Positions 43,158 through 51,228 of a stretch of 64,000 nucleotides of DNA are shown here, in pieces. The notes under the pieces were generated by a model that was not told the DNA's origin, ran no database searches, and saw only the letters and a list, made by a program, of their open reading frames with translations. Positions within the stretch are counted from its first letter, which is position 1; every line of letters begins with the position of its first letter. Position numbers and translations under genes: made by a program. Location of the stretch: assembly GCA_023251515.1 (NCBI GenBank), contig JAHEYQ010000003.1, positions 60,319 through 124,318 on the forward strand. Reading direction: 5' to 3'. The DNA comes from Bacteroidales bacterium (GTDB taxonomy: Bacteria; Bacteroidota; Bacteroidia; Bacteroidales; JACABE01).

Positions 43158-43173
43158 TTGGCATAATGTTTGA
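43158..43173 (+). promoter_or_regulatory. Candidate sigma-54-type (-24/-12) promoter of hsp20
   Basis: TTGGCATAATGTTTGA has the -24 TTGGCA and the correct 10-nt spacing to a -12 position, where GA replaces the expected GC. No TAnnTTTG box is found at a suitable place before hsp20. A start about 12 nt downstream would give a leader of roughly 40 nt containing AGGAGGA. Confidence 0.35.
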
Positions 43174-43213
43174 AATAGGACTTACAACAAACAAAAAAAT
43201 TAATAATTAAAAT

Positions 43214-43220
43214 AGGAGGA
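43214..43220 (+). promoter_or_regulatory. Strong Shine-Dalgarno AGGAGGA before hsp20
   Basis: It lies 7 nt before the start codon. Such a full anti-16S match is exceptional here; almost no other gene in the window has one. Confidence 0.75.
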
Positions 43221-43227
43221 CAAAATT

Positions 43228-43659
43228 ATGTTACCAATGTTAAGAAAACAGTTTTATTTACCAAATTTTGCAGATGATTTTTTTTGTAAAGATGTAATGT
43301 CAAATTTTTTTGATAATCAGATTGGTGCTTCAATGCCGGCTGTGAATATAGCTGAAACCAAAGACAATTTCAGAATTGAAGTTGCAGCACCAGGTTTGAA
43401 TAAAGAAGATTTTAAAATTGATCTTCACAACAATGTGCTGAGCATTTCGAGTGAAAAGCAAGACAGTAAGGAAGAAAAAAATGAGAAAGTTATGCGTAGA
43501 GAGTTTAGCTACACTTCATTTAAACGTTCGTTCGGATTGCCTGAAATGGTTGAACAGGATCAAATAAAAGCAATTCACCTAAATGGAGTTTTGTTAGTAG
43601 AAATTCCAAAGAGGGAAGAAGCTAAAGAAAAGCCTGCAAGACAAATAAGTATTTCATAA
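43228..43659 (+). CDS. Small heat-shock protein, Hsp20/alpha-crystallin family
   Basis: The 143-residue chaperone has a short N-terminal arm, an alpha-crystallin domain at about residues 35-130 (MPAVNIAETKDNFRIEVAAPGLNKEDFKI, then NVLSISSEK and FGLPEMVEQDQIKAIHLNGVLLVEIPK) and a short C-terminal extension. These ATP-independent holdases bind unfolding proteins during stress. The strong ribosome-binding site and the unusual promoter region fit an inducible, highly expressed gene. It is monocistronic, closed by a perfect terminator. Confidence 0.95.
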   Translation: MLPMLRKQFYLPNFADDFFCKDVMSNFFDNQIGASMPAVNIAETKDNFRIEVAAPGLNKEDFKIDLHNNVLSISSEKQDSKEEKNEKVMRREFSYTSFKRSFGLPEMVEQDQIKAIHLNGVLLVEIPKREEAKEKPARQISIS

Positions 43660-43662
43660 TCA

Positions 43663-43694
43663 ATAAAAAGCTGCTCAAAAGAGCAGCTTTTTAT
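43663..43694 (+). terminator. Terminator after hsp20
   Basis: ATAAAAAGCTGCTC (43663-43676) pairs exactly with GAGCAGCTTTTTAT (43681-43694) around AAAA, ending in a T tract. Confidence 0.9.
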
Positions 43695-43835
43695 TTTTGA
43701 TTTCTTTTTTATTTTTCAAAATCAATTTATAGGTATTCAGCATATAAAAGGCTGCATTCAACCATCTTATTTTGCCATTTAACGAAAAAAGATAAAAAAT
43801 ACAACAATAATAATCAAAAATTAAGGTTTTATGTT

Positions 43836-43843
43836 TACTTTTG
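43836..43843 (+). promoter_or_regulatory. -7 box TACTTTTG for the tolC-hlyD operon
   Basis: It is a TAnnTTTG match 66 nt before ATG 43910. No clear -33 element. Confidence 0.4.
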
Positions 43844-43909
43844 ATAGTTGATTTTTTCTTTAATCAATTATGGTAAAAAAATAATTTAAAAACACATACA
43901 TCTTACAAG

Positions 43910-45334
43910 ATGAGAAGATTACTGTTTCTTATATTAATGATTTTTAGTTTTGCATTTCAAACTAATGCACAAAAAAAATGGACTTTGGAGGAATGTATCA
44001 ATTATGCACTTGATAACAATATTCAAATAAAACAGAGTCAGTTAACTGCTGAATCGGATAAAATTACAGCATTACAAAACAAACTGAATGCATTACCTAA
44101 TTTGAATGGAAGTGTAAGTCATAATTATAGTTGGGGTAGAAATATTGACCCTACTTCAAATAGTTACACTGATGAGCAAACACAGTCGAATTCTTTTGCT
44201 TTAACTTCATCAATCGATTTATTTAATGGATTTCAAAAGGTGAATTCGATCAGACAAAGTGAAAGTAATTACAAAGCAAGTAGATATGATTTGGAAAAAA
44301 TGAAAAATGATATCGCTTTGCGAATTGCACAAGCATATATGCAGATATTGTTCAATAAAGAACAACTTGAAAATCAGCAAAATCAGGTTAATATTAGCCA
44401 AATGCAGATAGAACGAACCAAAAAATTGTTTGAAGCTGGCACGATTGCTCGTGGAAGTTTGCTTGATATTCAAGCACAAGCAGCTTTAGAAGAAGCCAAT
44501 TTGGTTTCAGCACAAAACCAATTAGATTTATCTTTTCTTGATTTGGCTCAATTGCTTGATTTGAAATCATCAACCGATTTTGATATTATTAAGCCGGAAT
44601 TAAAAGTTGAGAATGAAGTAACTTTAATACCAACAAATCAAATTTTTGCATACTCATCAACAGTAATGCCTGAGATTAAAAGTGCTGAATTTCGTTTGGA
44701 AAGCTCAAATAGAGGATTAGCTATTGCCCGTAGTTACAGATATCCAAGTTTATCATTAAGCGGATATTATGGAAGTAATTATGCTGATAATTATATGAAG
44801 ATGAAATCTTTTACGGTAGTTGATAATTTACCAACAAATTACACAGTTGCAGGCACTAATCAGGCTATTGTTCAAAAGCAAACTGTTTATGAATTTGAAA
44901 AAATGTCATTTAAAGATCAGTTAGATAGAAATTTAAGTAAGTCCCTTAGATTTAATTTAAATATTCCGATTTTTAATGGAAATCAGGTAAATGCCAATAT
45001 TAAAAAGGCAAAATTAAACACTTTGAATGCTGAATATAATTTACAATTGACTAAAAACCAGTTGCAAAAGAATATTGAACAGGCTTATGCTGATGCTCAG
45101 GCTGCGTTTAAAAGTTATAAAGCTTCTCAAAAGACAGTGGCATCATTTCAGGAAGCATTTGATTATACACAACGTAAATTTGATGTAGGAATGATTAATT
45201 CAATAGATTACAACGATGCAAAAAATAAATTGATAAAAGCAGAATCTGATCTTTTAAAAGCGAAATTTAATTTTGTATTCAAAAAAATAATTCTTGATTT
45301 TTATCAAGGTAATCCTATAACATTAAGTAAATAA
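43910..45334 (+). CDS. TolC-family outer-membrane efflux protein
   Basis: The 474-residue exported protein has a signal peptide (RRLLFLILMIFSFAFQTNAQ) and two TolC/OEP repeats rich in coiled coil. The first starts KWTLEECINYALDNNIQIKQSQL; the second ends in FKKIILDFYQGNPITL. It forms the trimeric outer-membrane duct of a tripartite pump. The HlyD-type adaptor gene follows after 18 nt, but no inner-membrane transporter follows that, so its permease is elsewhere. Confidence 0.93.
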   Translation: MRRLLFLILMIFSFAFQTNAQKKWTLEECINYALDNNIQIKQSQLTAESDKITALQNKLNALPNLNGSVSHNYSWGRNIDPTSNSYTDEQTQSNSFALTSSIDLFNGFQKVNSIRQSESNYKASRYDLEKMKNDIALRIAQAYMQILFNKEQLENQQNQVNISQMQIERTKKLFEAGTIARGSLLDIQAQAALEEANLVSAQNQLDLSFLDLAQLLDLKSSTDFDIIKPELKVENEVTLIPTNQIFAYSSTVMPEIKSAEFRLESSNRGLAIARSYRYPSLSLSGYYGSNYADNYMKMKSFTVVDNLPTNYTVAGTNQAIVQKQTVYEFEKMSFKDQLDRNLSKSLRFNLNIPIFNGNQVNANIKKAKLNTLNAEYNLQLTKNQLQKNIEQAYADAQAAFKSYKASQKTVASFQEAFDYTQRKFDVGMINSIDYNDAKNKLIKAESDLLKAKFNFVFKKIILDFYQGNPITLSK

Positions 45335-45352
45335 CATTATATTTTTTCAAAA

Positions 45353-46747
45353 ATGAAGAAGAAAAATATTATTACATTATCAATAATCGGAGGTGTATTA
45401 TTGATTGTATTATTGATAGTTGCCAAAAAAAACGGATGGATTGGCGGCGAATCAGCAGTTGAAATTTTTACTGAAAAAGCAAGTATTAGAAATATAACAG
45501 AAACAGTTTCTGCAAGTGGAAAAATCCAACCTGAAGTTGAGATAAAAATAAGTCCTTTTATTTCAGGTGAAGTTGTAAAACTGCTTGTAAAAGAAGGTGA
45601 TGAAATTAAACAAGGTGATTTGATGGCTGAAATAGATCCTGAAATATATAAATCTTCCTACGAACAAAGTCTGGCAATGCTTAATGGTCAAAAGGCTAAT
45701 CTGGCAAATGCTAAGGCTAATTTATCGCAGGTTAAAGCTCAATTTACCAATACCAAGTTGTCTTTCGACAGAAGTGATAAATTATATAAGCAACAAACTA
45801 TTTCTGCATCTGATTTTGATGCTGCAAAAGCAGCCTATGAAGTAGCAAAAGCACAAGTTGAAGCTGCTGAACAAAATGTAGTTGCAGCACAATTTAGCGT
45901 AAGTAGTTCCGAAGCTGCATTAAAACAGTCAAAAGAAAACCTTACACGCACTTCAATATTTGCCCCCAATAGTGGCACTATATCTAAGTTAAGTGTTGAA
46001 GTAGGGGAGAGGGTTACGGGTGCTTCTCAATTTTCAAGTGGTACAGAAATTATGCGTATTGCCAACCTCAATAATATGGAAGTTAATGTTGAAGTTAATG
46101 AAAATGATATTGTTAGAGTTAAATTAGGCGATACTGCATTGATTGAAGTTGATGCTTTTTTGAATAGAAAATTTAAGGGCCTAGTTACTCAAATTGCAAA
46201 TTCTGCAAATACAACCGGCATTAGTGCTGATCAGGTAACTAATTTTAATGTAAAAATCAGAATATTACAATCTTCATATCAGGATTTGATGAAGGCTGAT
46301 AAACCAAATATCAGTCCATTCAGACCAGGAATGTCTGCAACTGTTGATATTCAAACCAAAAGTGCTTCAAATATCTTAACTATTCCAATACAAGCTGTTA
46401 CTACCAGAGAAGATTCTACAGGAAAGAAATCATTAATACCTAAAAAAGGAGAAAATGAAGAGAATGGTGAACAAGTTGATGATGAAAAAACTACAACTAA
46501 AAAAGCCACAAAGGAAGAAATAGTTGAATATGTTTTCTTGTATAAAAATGGAACTGCTATAATGCAGAAAGTTAAGACTGGTATTCAGGATAATAATTAT
46601 ATTGAAATTATTGAAGGTTTAAAAGAAAATGATGAAGTTATAGCTGGACCTTATACTGCTGTAACAAAGTCGTTGAAAAATAATTTGGTTGTAAAAAAAG
46701 TTGAAAAATCGAAATTATTTGATAAAAAAACAGATAAATCTAATTAA
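45353..46747 (+). CDS. HlyD/MacA-type periplasmic adaptor of a tripartite pump
   Basis: The 464-residue protein has an N-terminal membrane anchor (ITLSIIGGVLLIVLLIVAKKNG), a split lipoyl/barrel-sandwich domain (SASGKIQPEVEIKISPFISGEVVKLLVKEGDEIKQGDLMAEIDP and TSIFAPNSGTISKLSVEVGERV), an alpha-helical coiled-coil hairpin between them (about residues 95-195) and a C-terminal beta-barrel. It resembles adaptors that work with MacB-type ABC permeases. A charged insert near residues 360-390 (KKGENEENGEQVDDEKTTTKKATK) is unusual. tsaB starts 9 nt later. Confidence 0.93.
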   Translation: MKKKNIITLSIIGGVLLIVLLIVAKKNGWIGGESAVEIFTEKASIRNITETVSASGKIQPEVEIKISPFISGEVVKLLVKEGDEIKQGDLMAEIDPEIYKSSYEQSLAMLNGQKANLANAKANLSQVKAQFTNTKLSFDRSDKLYKQQTISASDFDAAKAAYEVAKAQVEAAEQNVVAAQFSVSSSEAALKQSKENLTRTSIFAPNSGTISKLSVEVGERVTGASQFSSGTEIMRIANLNNMEVNVEVNENDIVRVKLGDTALIEVDAFLNRKFKGLVTQIANSANTTGISADQVTNFNVKIRILQSSYQDLMKADKPNISPFRPGMSATVDIQTKSASNILTIPIQAVTTREDSTGKKSLIPKKGENEENGEQVDDEKTTTKKATKEEIVEYVFLYKNGTAIMQKVKTGIQDNNYIEIIEGLKENDEVIAGPYTAVTKSLKNNLVVKKVEKSKLFDKKTDKSN

Positions 46748-46756
46748 AATCGGTTA

Positions 46757-47455
46757 ATGGGATTAATTTTAATAATAGAAACGGCTACAGAAGTTTGTTC
46801 TGTAGCCTTGGCCTTTAATGGTAAATTATTGTCAATCAGAGAATCTGACAGAGTTAATTCTCATTCTGCAAAAGTAGCAGTGTATATTGATGACGTTTTA
46901 AAGGAAGCTGGAAAGCTTCCTAAAGATCTTGATGCTGTAGCAGTTAGTAAAGGTCCTGGTTCCTACACCGGTCTGAGAATTGGTGTTTCTTCAGCAAAAG
47001 GCTTGTGTTATGCTTTAAATATTCCGCTTATCTCTGTAGATACATTAAAATCAATGTGTTTTGATATAGTAAGAAATAATAACATTGAAGAGAATTCTTT
47101 GCTATGTCCAATGATTGATGCTCGAAGAATGGAAGTTTATTCTGCATTCTATAATCCAGATATTGAAACGTTAAGGGATGTTCAGGCGGATATTGTTGAA
47201 GAAGATACTTACAATAATTTTTTGGGTTCTCAAAAAGTTTACTTTTTTGGCAATGGAGCTTTTAAATGTAAAGAAATATTGAGTAAACATCAAAATGCCA
47301 TTTTTTTAGATAATGTTACTTTATCAGCCAGAGGAATGGTGGAAATTGCTGAAAGAAAGTATATTAATAAAGAATTTGAAAACACAGCTTATTTTGAGCC
47401 TTTTTATTTGAAAGATTTTATTGCTGCCAAACCGGTTGTTAAAGGATTACACTAA
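46757..47455 (+). CDS. tsaB: TsaB, tRNA t6A biosynthesis scaffold
   Basis: The 232-residue protein is a TsaB/YeaZ-type member of the ASKHA fold, needed with TsaD and TsaE to transfer the threonylcarbamoyl group to A37 of ANN-decoding tRNAs. Motifs: LIIETATEVCSVALAFNGKLL at the start, NSHSAK near residue 35, and SKGPGSYTGLRIGVSSAKGLCYALNIPLISVDTL near 65-95. It lies 9 nt behind the adaptor gene and 3 nt before the USP-like gene. Confidence 0.93.
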   Translation: MGLILIIETATEVCSVALAFNGKLLSIRESDRVNSHSAKVAVYIDDVLKEAGKLPKDLDAVAVSKGPGSYTGLRIGVSSAKGLCYALNIPLISVDTLKSMCFDIVRNNNIEENSLLCPMIDARRMEVYSAFYNPDIETLRDVQADIVEEDTYNNFLGSQKVYFFGNGAFKCKEILSKHQNAIFLDNVTLSARGMVEIAERKYINKEFENTAYFEPFYLKDFIAAKPVVKGLH

Positions 47456-47458
47456 ATT

Positions 47459-48271
47459 ATGATTGTAGAAAAAGATCAACAGATTTTGGTTTTTACTGAT
47501 TTTACAAAAAACAGTAAAATTGCTTTAAATCATGCTGTTATATTAAGTAAGATACTCGAAAAAGAAATTACCATTGCCTGTTTGAATTCAGGATTGGAAA
47601 CTGAAGCGGAATTGCATACAAAGTTAAAATCTTATGCAGCTAATTGTGTTTCAGATACTATAGTTATTAATAAGGATTATGCTAAATCATTTAGCGGAAT
47701 TGTTCCTAAAATAAATGCTATATTGGCAATTGTAAGTTATCGTGATGATATAAAAAATCAAGATTTTCATCCTAAAAATCTTTTGAAATTATTCAGAAAA
47801 TCCAGAATACCATATTTGTTTGTAAATAAAGATATTGAAGATGAAAATTTTTATAAGAATATAATTTTACCTATCGATTCAACCAAAGAATCAAAAGAAA
47901 AAGTTTTGTGGGCTAGTTATTTCAGCCGTTTTAACGATGCTGTAATCAAAGTAATAACTCCTCATGTTAAAGATGAATATTTTGTTCGTCAATTAAATAA
48001 TAATCAGAAATTTATACGTAAAATATTTACTAATTTTGAGGTTAATTTTGAAATTATCAATACCAAAGAAATAGAAAATAGTATCGACATAAAAGCTTTA
48101 CAAATGGCAAATGATGAGAATGCTGGTTTGGTAATTGTTTTAGCCACAAAATCTTATGGGTTATTTGATTTAATAAAAGGCCCCAAAGAACTACATTCTA
48201 TTTTAAATCCATGGAAAATTCCGGTAATGTGTTTAAATCCACGAGATGATTTGTATGTTTTGTGTGATTAG
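47459..48271 (+). CDS. Universal-stress-protein-like, two-domain
   Basis: The 270-residue protein appears to hold two UspA-type domains: residues 5-125 (ILVFTDFTKNSKIALNHAVILSKILEKEITIACLN) and 130-265 (YKNIILPIDSTKESKEKVLWASYFSRF, then GLVIVLATKSYG and NPWKIPVMCLNPR). The consensus nucleotide-binding GxGxxG-type loop is not obvious, so ATP binding is uncertain. It begins 3 nt after tsaB and is the last gene of the tolC-hlyD-tsaB-usp operon. Confidence 0.82.
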   Translation: MIVEKDQQILVFTDFTKNSKIALNHAVILSKILEKEITIACLNSGLETEAELHTKLKSYAANCVSDTIVINKDYAKSFSGIVPKINAILAIVSYRDDIKNQDFHPKNLLKLFRKSRIPYLFVNKDIEDENFYKNIILPIDSTKESKEKVLWASYFSRFNDAVIKVITPHVKDEYFVRQLNNNQKFIRKIFTNFEVNFEIINTKEIENSIDIKALQMANDENAGLVIVLATKSYGLFDLIKGPKELHSILNPWKIPVMCLNPRDDLYVLCD

Positions 48272-48360
48272 ATTATAAATATCTCTTTCGGGATTTTTTA
48301 TTTTTTGAATTTCCTATTTTCTTATTTCAAAGCTTTAACTTTACTTCCAAAACAAATGCG

Positions 48361-48368
48361 TATCTTTG
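48361..48368 (+). promoter_or_regulatory. -7 box TATCTTTG for uvrA
   Basis: It is a TAnnTTTG match, 26 nt before the uvrA start at 48395; it is the same octamer as in the tRNA-fMet promoter. Confidence 0.5.
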
Positions 48369-48394
48369 CAAACTATTTTTGAAAGGGCATTATA

Positions 48395-51223
48395 ATGACT
48401 GATAATGATACCAAATCCCTTGATATCTTTGGGGCTAGGTCACATAATTTACAAAATATTGATATTAGTATTCCTCGCGATAAACTGGTAGTAATTACCG
48501 GATTAAGTGGTAGTGGTAAATCTTCTTTGGCTTTTGATACAATTTATGCTGAAGGACAGCGTCGTTATATGGAAACTTTCTCTGCGTATGCCCGGCAGTT
48601 TATTGGCAATCTCGAACGTCCTGATGTTGACGAAATTACTGGTTTAAGCCCTGTTATTTCAATAGAGCAAAAAACAACAGGTAAAAATCCTCGTTCTACA
48701 GTTGGTACAATTACTGAAATTTATGATTTTCTCAGATTGCTTTTTGCACGTGTTGCTGATGCATACTCCTACGAAAGTGGCGAAAAAATGGTTCGTTATT
48801 CAGAAAATCAAATTATTGAATTAATTAAAGAAAAATATAATAAGAAGTCTGTCATTATATTAGCCCCATTGGTTAAAGGTAGAAAAGGGCATTACCGTGA
48901 ATTGTTTGAACAGGTAAGGAAGCAAGGTTTTTTAAAAGTCATGATTGATGGCGAAATTAAAGAAGTTAATTTCGGAATGCAGGCCGATCGTTACAAAATA
49001 CATGATATTGAGGTTGTAATTGATAAAATTAAAGTTACTGAAGATTCAGAACATAGAATAACACAAGCTGTACAAACTGCTTTGCGTCATGGTAAAGGAA
49101 TGATGATGGTTATGGAAAATGAAACATCAGAAGTTCGTCATTACAGCCGTTTGCTAATGTGTCCGGTTTCTGGCATTGCATATAGTGAACCTGAACCTAA
49201 TTCATTTTCATTCAATTCTCCTTATGGAGCTTGCCAGCATTGTAATGGTTTAGGCGAAATTGCCGAAATGGATATGAATAAGATAATTCCAGATAAAAAA
49301 TTATCTATAAAACAAGGTGGTATTGTTCCCGTTGGAATTTATAAAAACAATTGGATTTTCAAACAATTGGAAGCCATTGCGTTGAAACATAATTTTACGA
49401 TTGATGATGCAATTGAAGAAATTCCTGAAGATGCAATGTATCATATTTTATATGGTTCTGATGAAGTTTTGAAAGTGAAAAATGAATATCTTGGAGTTAC
49501 ATCAACATATAATATTAATTTTGAAGGAGTAATAAATTTTATTTCTAATCAAAATACAGATGCAGCTCCTAAAGGTATTCAGAAATGGGCAAATAATTTT
49601 ATGAATAAAATTGCCTGCCCTGATTGTAATGGTAATCGTCTGAAAAAAGAATCACAGCATTTCAAAATCGGTGATAAAAATATTTCTCAGCTTTCGAATA
49701 TGGATATGATTGAGCTGAAAACTTGGTTCGATTCTATAAATGAAAAACTTGATGAACGCAAACAAACCATTGCATACGAAATTGTTAGAGAGATTCAAAC
49801 CCGGATTAGCTTTTTGCTTGATGTTGGAATTGATTATCTTACCTTAAATCGTCCTTCAAAAAGTCTTTCTGGTGGAGAATCTCAGCGTATCCGGTTGGCT
49901 ACTCAAATAGGTTCAAAGTTAGTAGGTGTTTTATATATACTTGATGAACCAAGTATTGGACTGCATCAACGTGATAATGTGCGATTGATTAAAGCCTTGC
50001 AGGAATTGCGTGATATTGGAAATTCTGTAATTGTAGTGGAACACGACAAAGAAATGATACTTGCCGCCGACCATGTTATTGACATTGGACCTGGAGCTGG
50101 TATTCATGGTGGAAAAATTGTGGCAGAGGGAAATCCTAAAGATATGATGAACTGTAATACAATTACTTGTGATTATTTGACAGGTAAAAAACAAATTCAG
50201 ATTCCGAAAAAACGCAGAAAACCACTTGAAACTTCACTGATACTAAAAGGAGCAACAGGAAATAATCTGAAAAATGTTAATCTGACAATTCCTTTAGGCA
50301 TATTCGTATGTGTTACAGGTGTTTCCGGCAGCGGGAAATCCAGCTTAATCAACGAAACCCTGCATCCGATTTTAAGTAAATATTTTTACCGTTCCGATAA
50401 GAATCCTTTACCATACAAAAGTATTGAAGGCTTAAAAAATATTGATAAAGTAATTGAAATCAATCAGTCTCCGATTGGAAGAACGCCACGTTCAAATCCG
50501 GCTACTTATGTAGGTGTTTTTGATGATATCCGCAAGTTATATGCCGCTTTACCTGATTCCAAAATCAGAGGTTATCTTCCCGGTCGTTTTTCATTTAATG
50601 TAAAAGGTGGAAGATGTGAGACTTGTGGAGGTGCTGGTTTGCGAACCATCGAAATGAATTTTCTGCCTGATGTTTATGTTCCTTGCGAAGAATGTGGTGG
50701 AAAACGATACAATCGTGAAACACTGGAAATTCGTTACAAAGGAAAATCCATAAACGATGTTTTGAATATGGATATTGATCAAGCGGTTGAATTTTTTGAA
50801 AACATTCCTTCTATTTTACAAAAAATACGAACTTTACGTGATGTTGGTCTGGGCTATATTACACTGGGACAACAATCAACTACACTTTCGGGCGGCGAAG
50901 CCCAACGTATAAAACTGGCAACCGAATTATCGAAAAAAGATACCGGAAATACCTTATATATATTGGATGAACCTACAACCGGACTGCATTTTGAGGATAT
51001 CCGTGTGTTACTTGAAGTTCTTAATAAACTGGTTGCCAGAGGTAATACTGTTGTAGTAATTGAACATAATCTGGATGTAATTAAAGTTGCCGATTATATT
51101 ATTGATATCGGACCCGAAGGCGGTCAGAAAGGTGGAATGATAGTTGCCGAAGGAACTCCCGAAGAAATCTGCAAGAAAAATATAGGCTATACTGCTCAAT
51201 ATCTGAAAGCTGAGTTGAAATAG
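48395..51223 (+). CDS. uvrA: Excinuclease ABC subunit A
   Basis: The 942-residue damage-recognition ATPase of nucleotide excision repair has two ABC modules: Walker A GLSGSGKSSLAF near residue 36 and GVSGSGKSSLINE near 645, each with its signature (LSGGESQRIRLA, LSGGEAQRIKLA) and Walker B (LYILDEPSIGLH, LYILDEPTTGLH). The second zinc finger is complete (CETCGGAG with CEECGGKR). In the first, CPVS-G replaces the usual CxxC while the other half ACQHC is intact. Length is standard. It has its own promoter and ends 5 nt before the converging LTA-synthase-like gene. Confidence 0.97.
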   Translation: MTDNDTKSLDIFGARSHNLQNIDISIPRDKLVVITGLSGSGKSSLAFDTIYAEGQRRYMETFSAYARQFIGNLERPDVDEITGLSPVISIEQKTTGKNPRSTVGTITEIYDFLRLLFARVADAYSYESGEKMVRYSENQIIELIKEKYNKKSVIILAPLVKGRKGHYRELFEQVRKQGFLKVMIDGEIKEVNFGMQADRYKIHDIEVVIDKIKVTEDSEHRITQAVQTALRHGKGMMMVMENETSEVRHYSRLLMCPVSGIAYSEPEPNSFSFNSPYGACQHCNGLGEIAEMDMNKIIPDKKLSIKQGGIVPVGIYKNNWIFKQLEAIALKHNFTIDDAIEEIPEDAMYHILYGSDEVLKVKNEYLGVTSTYNINFEGVINFISNQNTDAAPKGIQKWANNFMNKIACPDCNGNRLKKESQHFKIGDKNISQLSNMDMIELKTWFDSINEKLDERKQTIAYEIVREIQTRISFLLDVGIDYLTLNRPSKSLSGGESQRIRLATQIGSKLVGVLYILDEPSIGLHQRDNVRLIKALQELRDIGNSVIVVEHDKEMILAADHVIDIGPGAGIHGGKIVAEGNPKDMMNCNTITCDYLTGKKQIQIPKKRRKPLETSLILKGATGNNLKNVNLTIPLGIFVCVTGVSGSGKSSLINETLHPILSKYFYRSDKNPLPYKSIEGLKNIDKVIEINQSPIGRTPRSNPATYVGVFDDIRKLYAALPDSKIRGYLPGRFSFNVKGGRCETCGGAGLRTIEMNFLPDVYVPCEECGGKRYNRETLEIRYKGKSINDVLNMDIDQAVEFFENIPSILQKIRTLRDVGLGYITLGQQSTTLSGGEAQRIKLATELSKKDTGNTLYILDEPTTGLHFEDIRVLLEVLNKLVARGNTVVVIEHNLDVIKVADYIIDIGPEGGQKGGMIVAEGTPEEICKKNIGYTAQYLKAELK

Positions 51224-51228
51224 TGTTT

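Larger units (their letters stand above)
42868..43227. other. Divergent regulatory region between PorE-like gene and hsp20
   Basis: These 360 nt are AT-rich. On the minus strand TAGGTTTG (42904-42911) should drive the PorE-like gene. Towards hsp20 there are two copies of TGACAWAATGG (43070 and 43114), a 13-nt palindrome GGTAATTATTACC (43092-43104) between them, a sigma-54-like element at 43158-43173 and a strong ribosome-binding site at 43214-43220. I saw no gene here. Confidence 0.6.
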
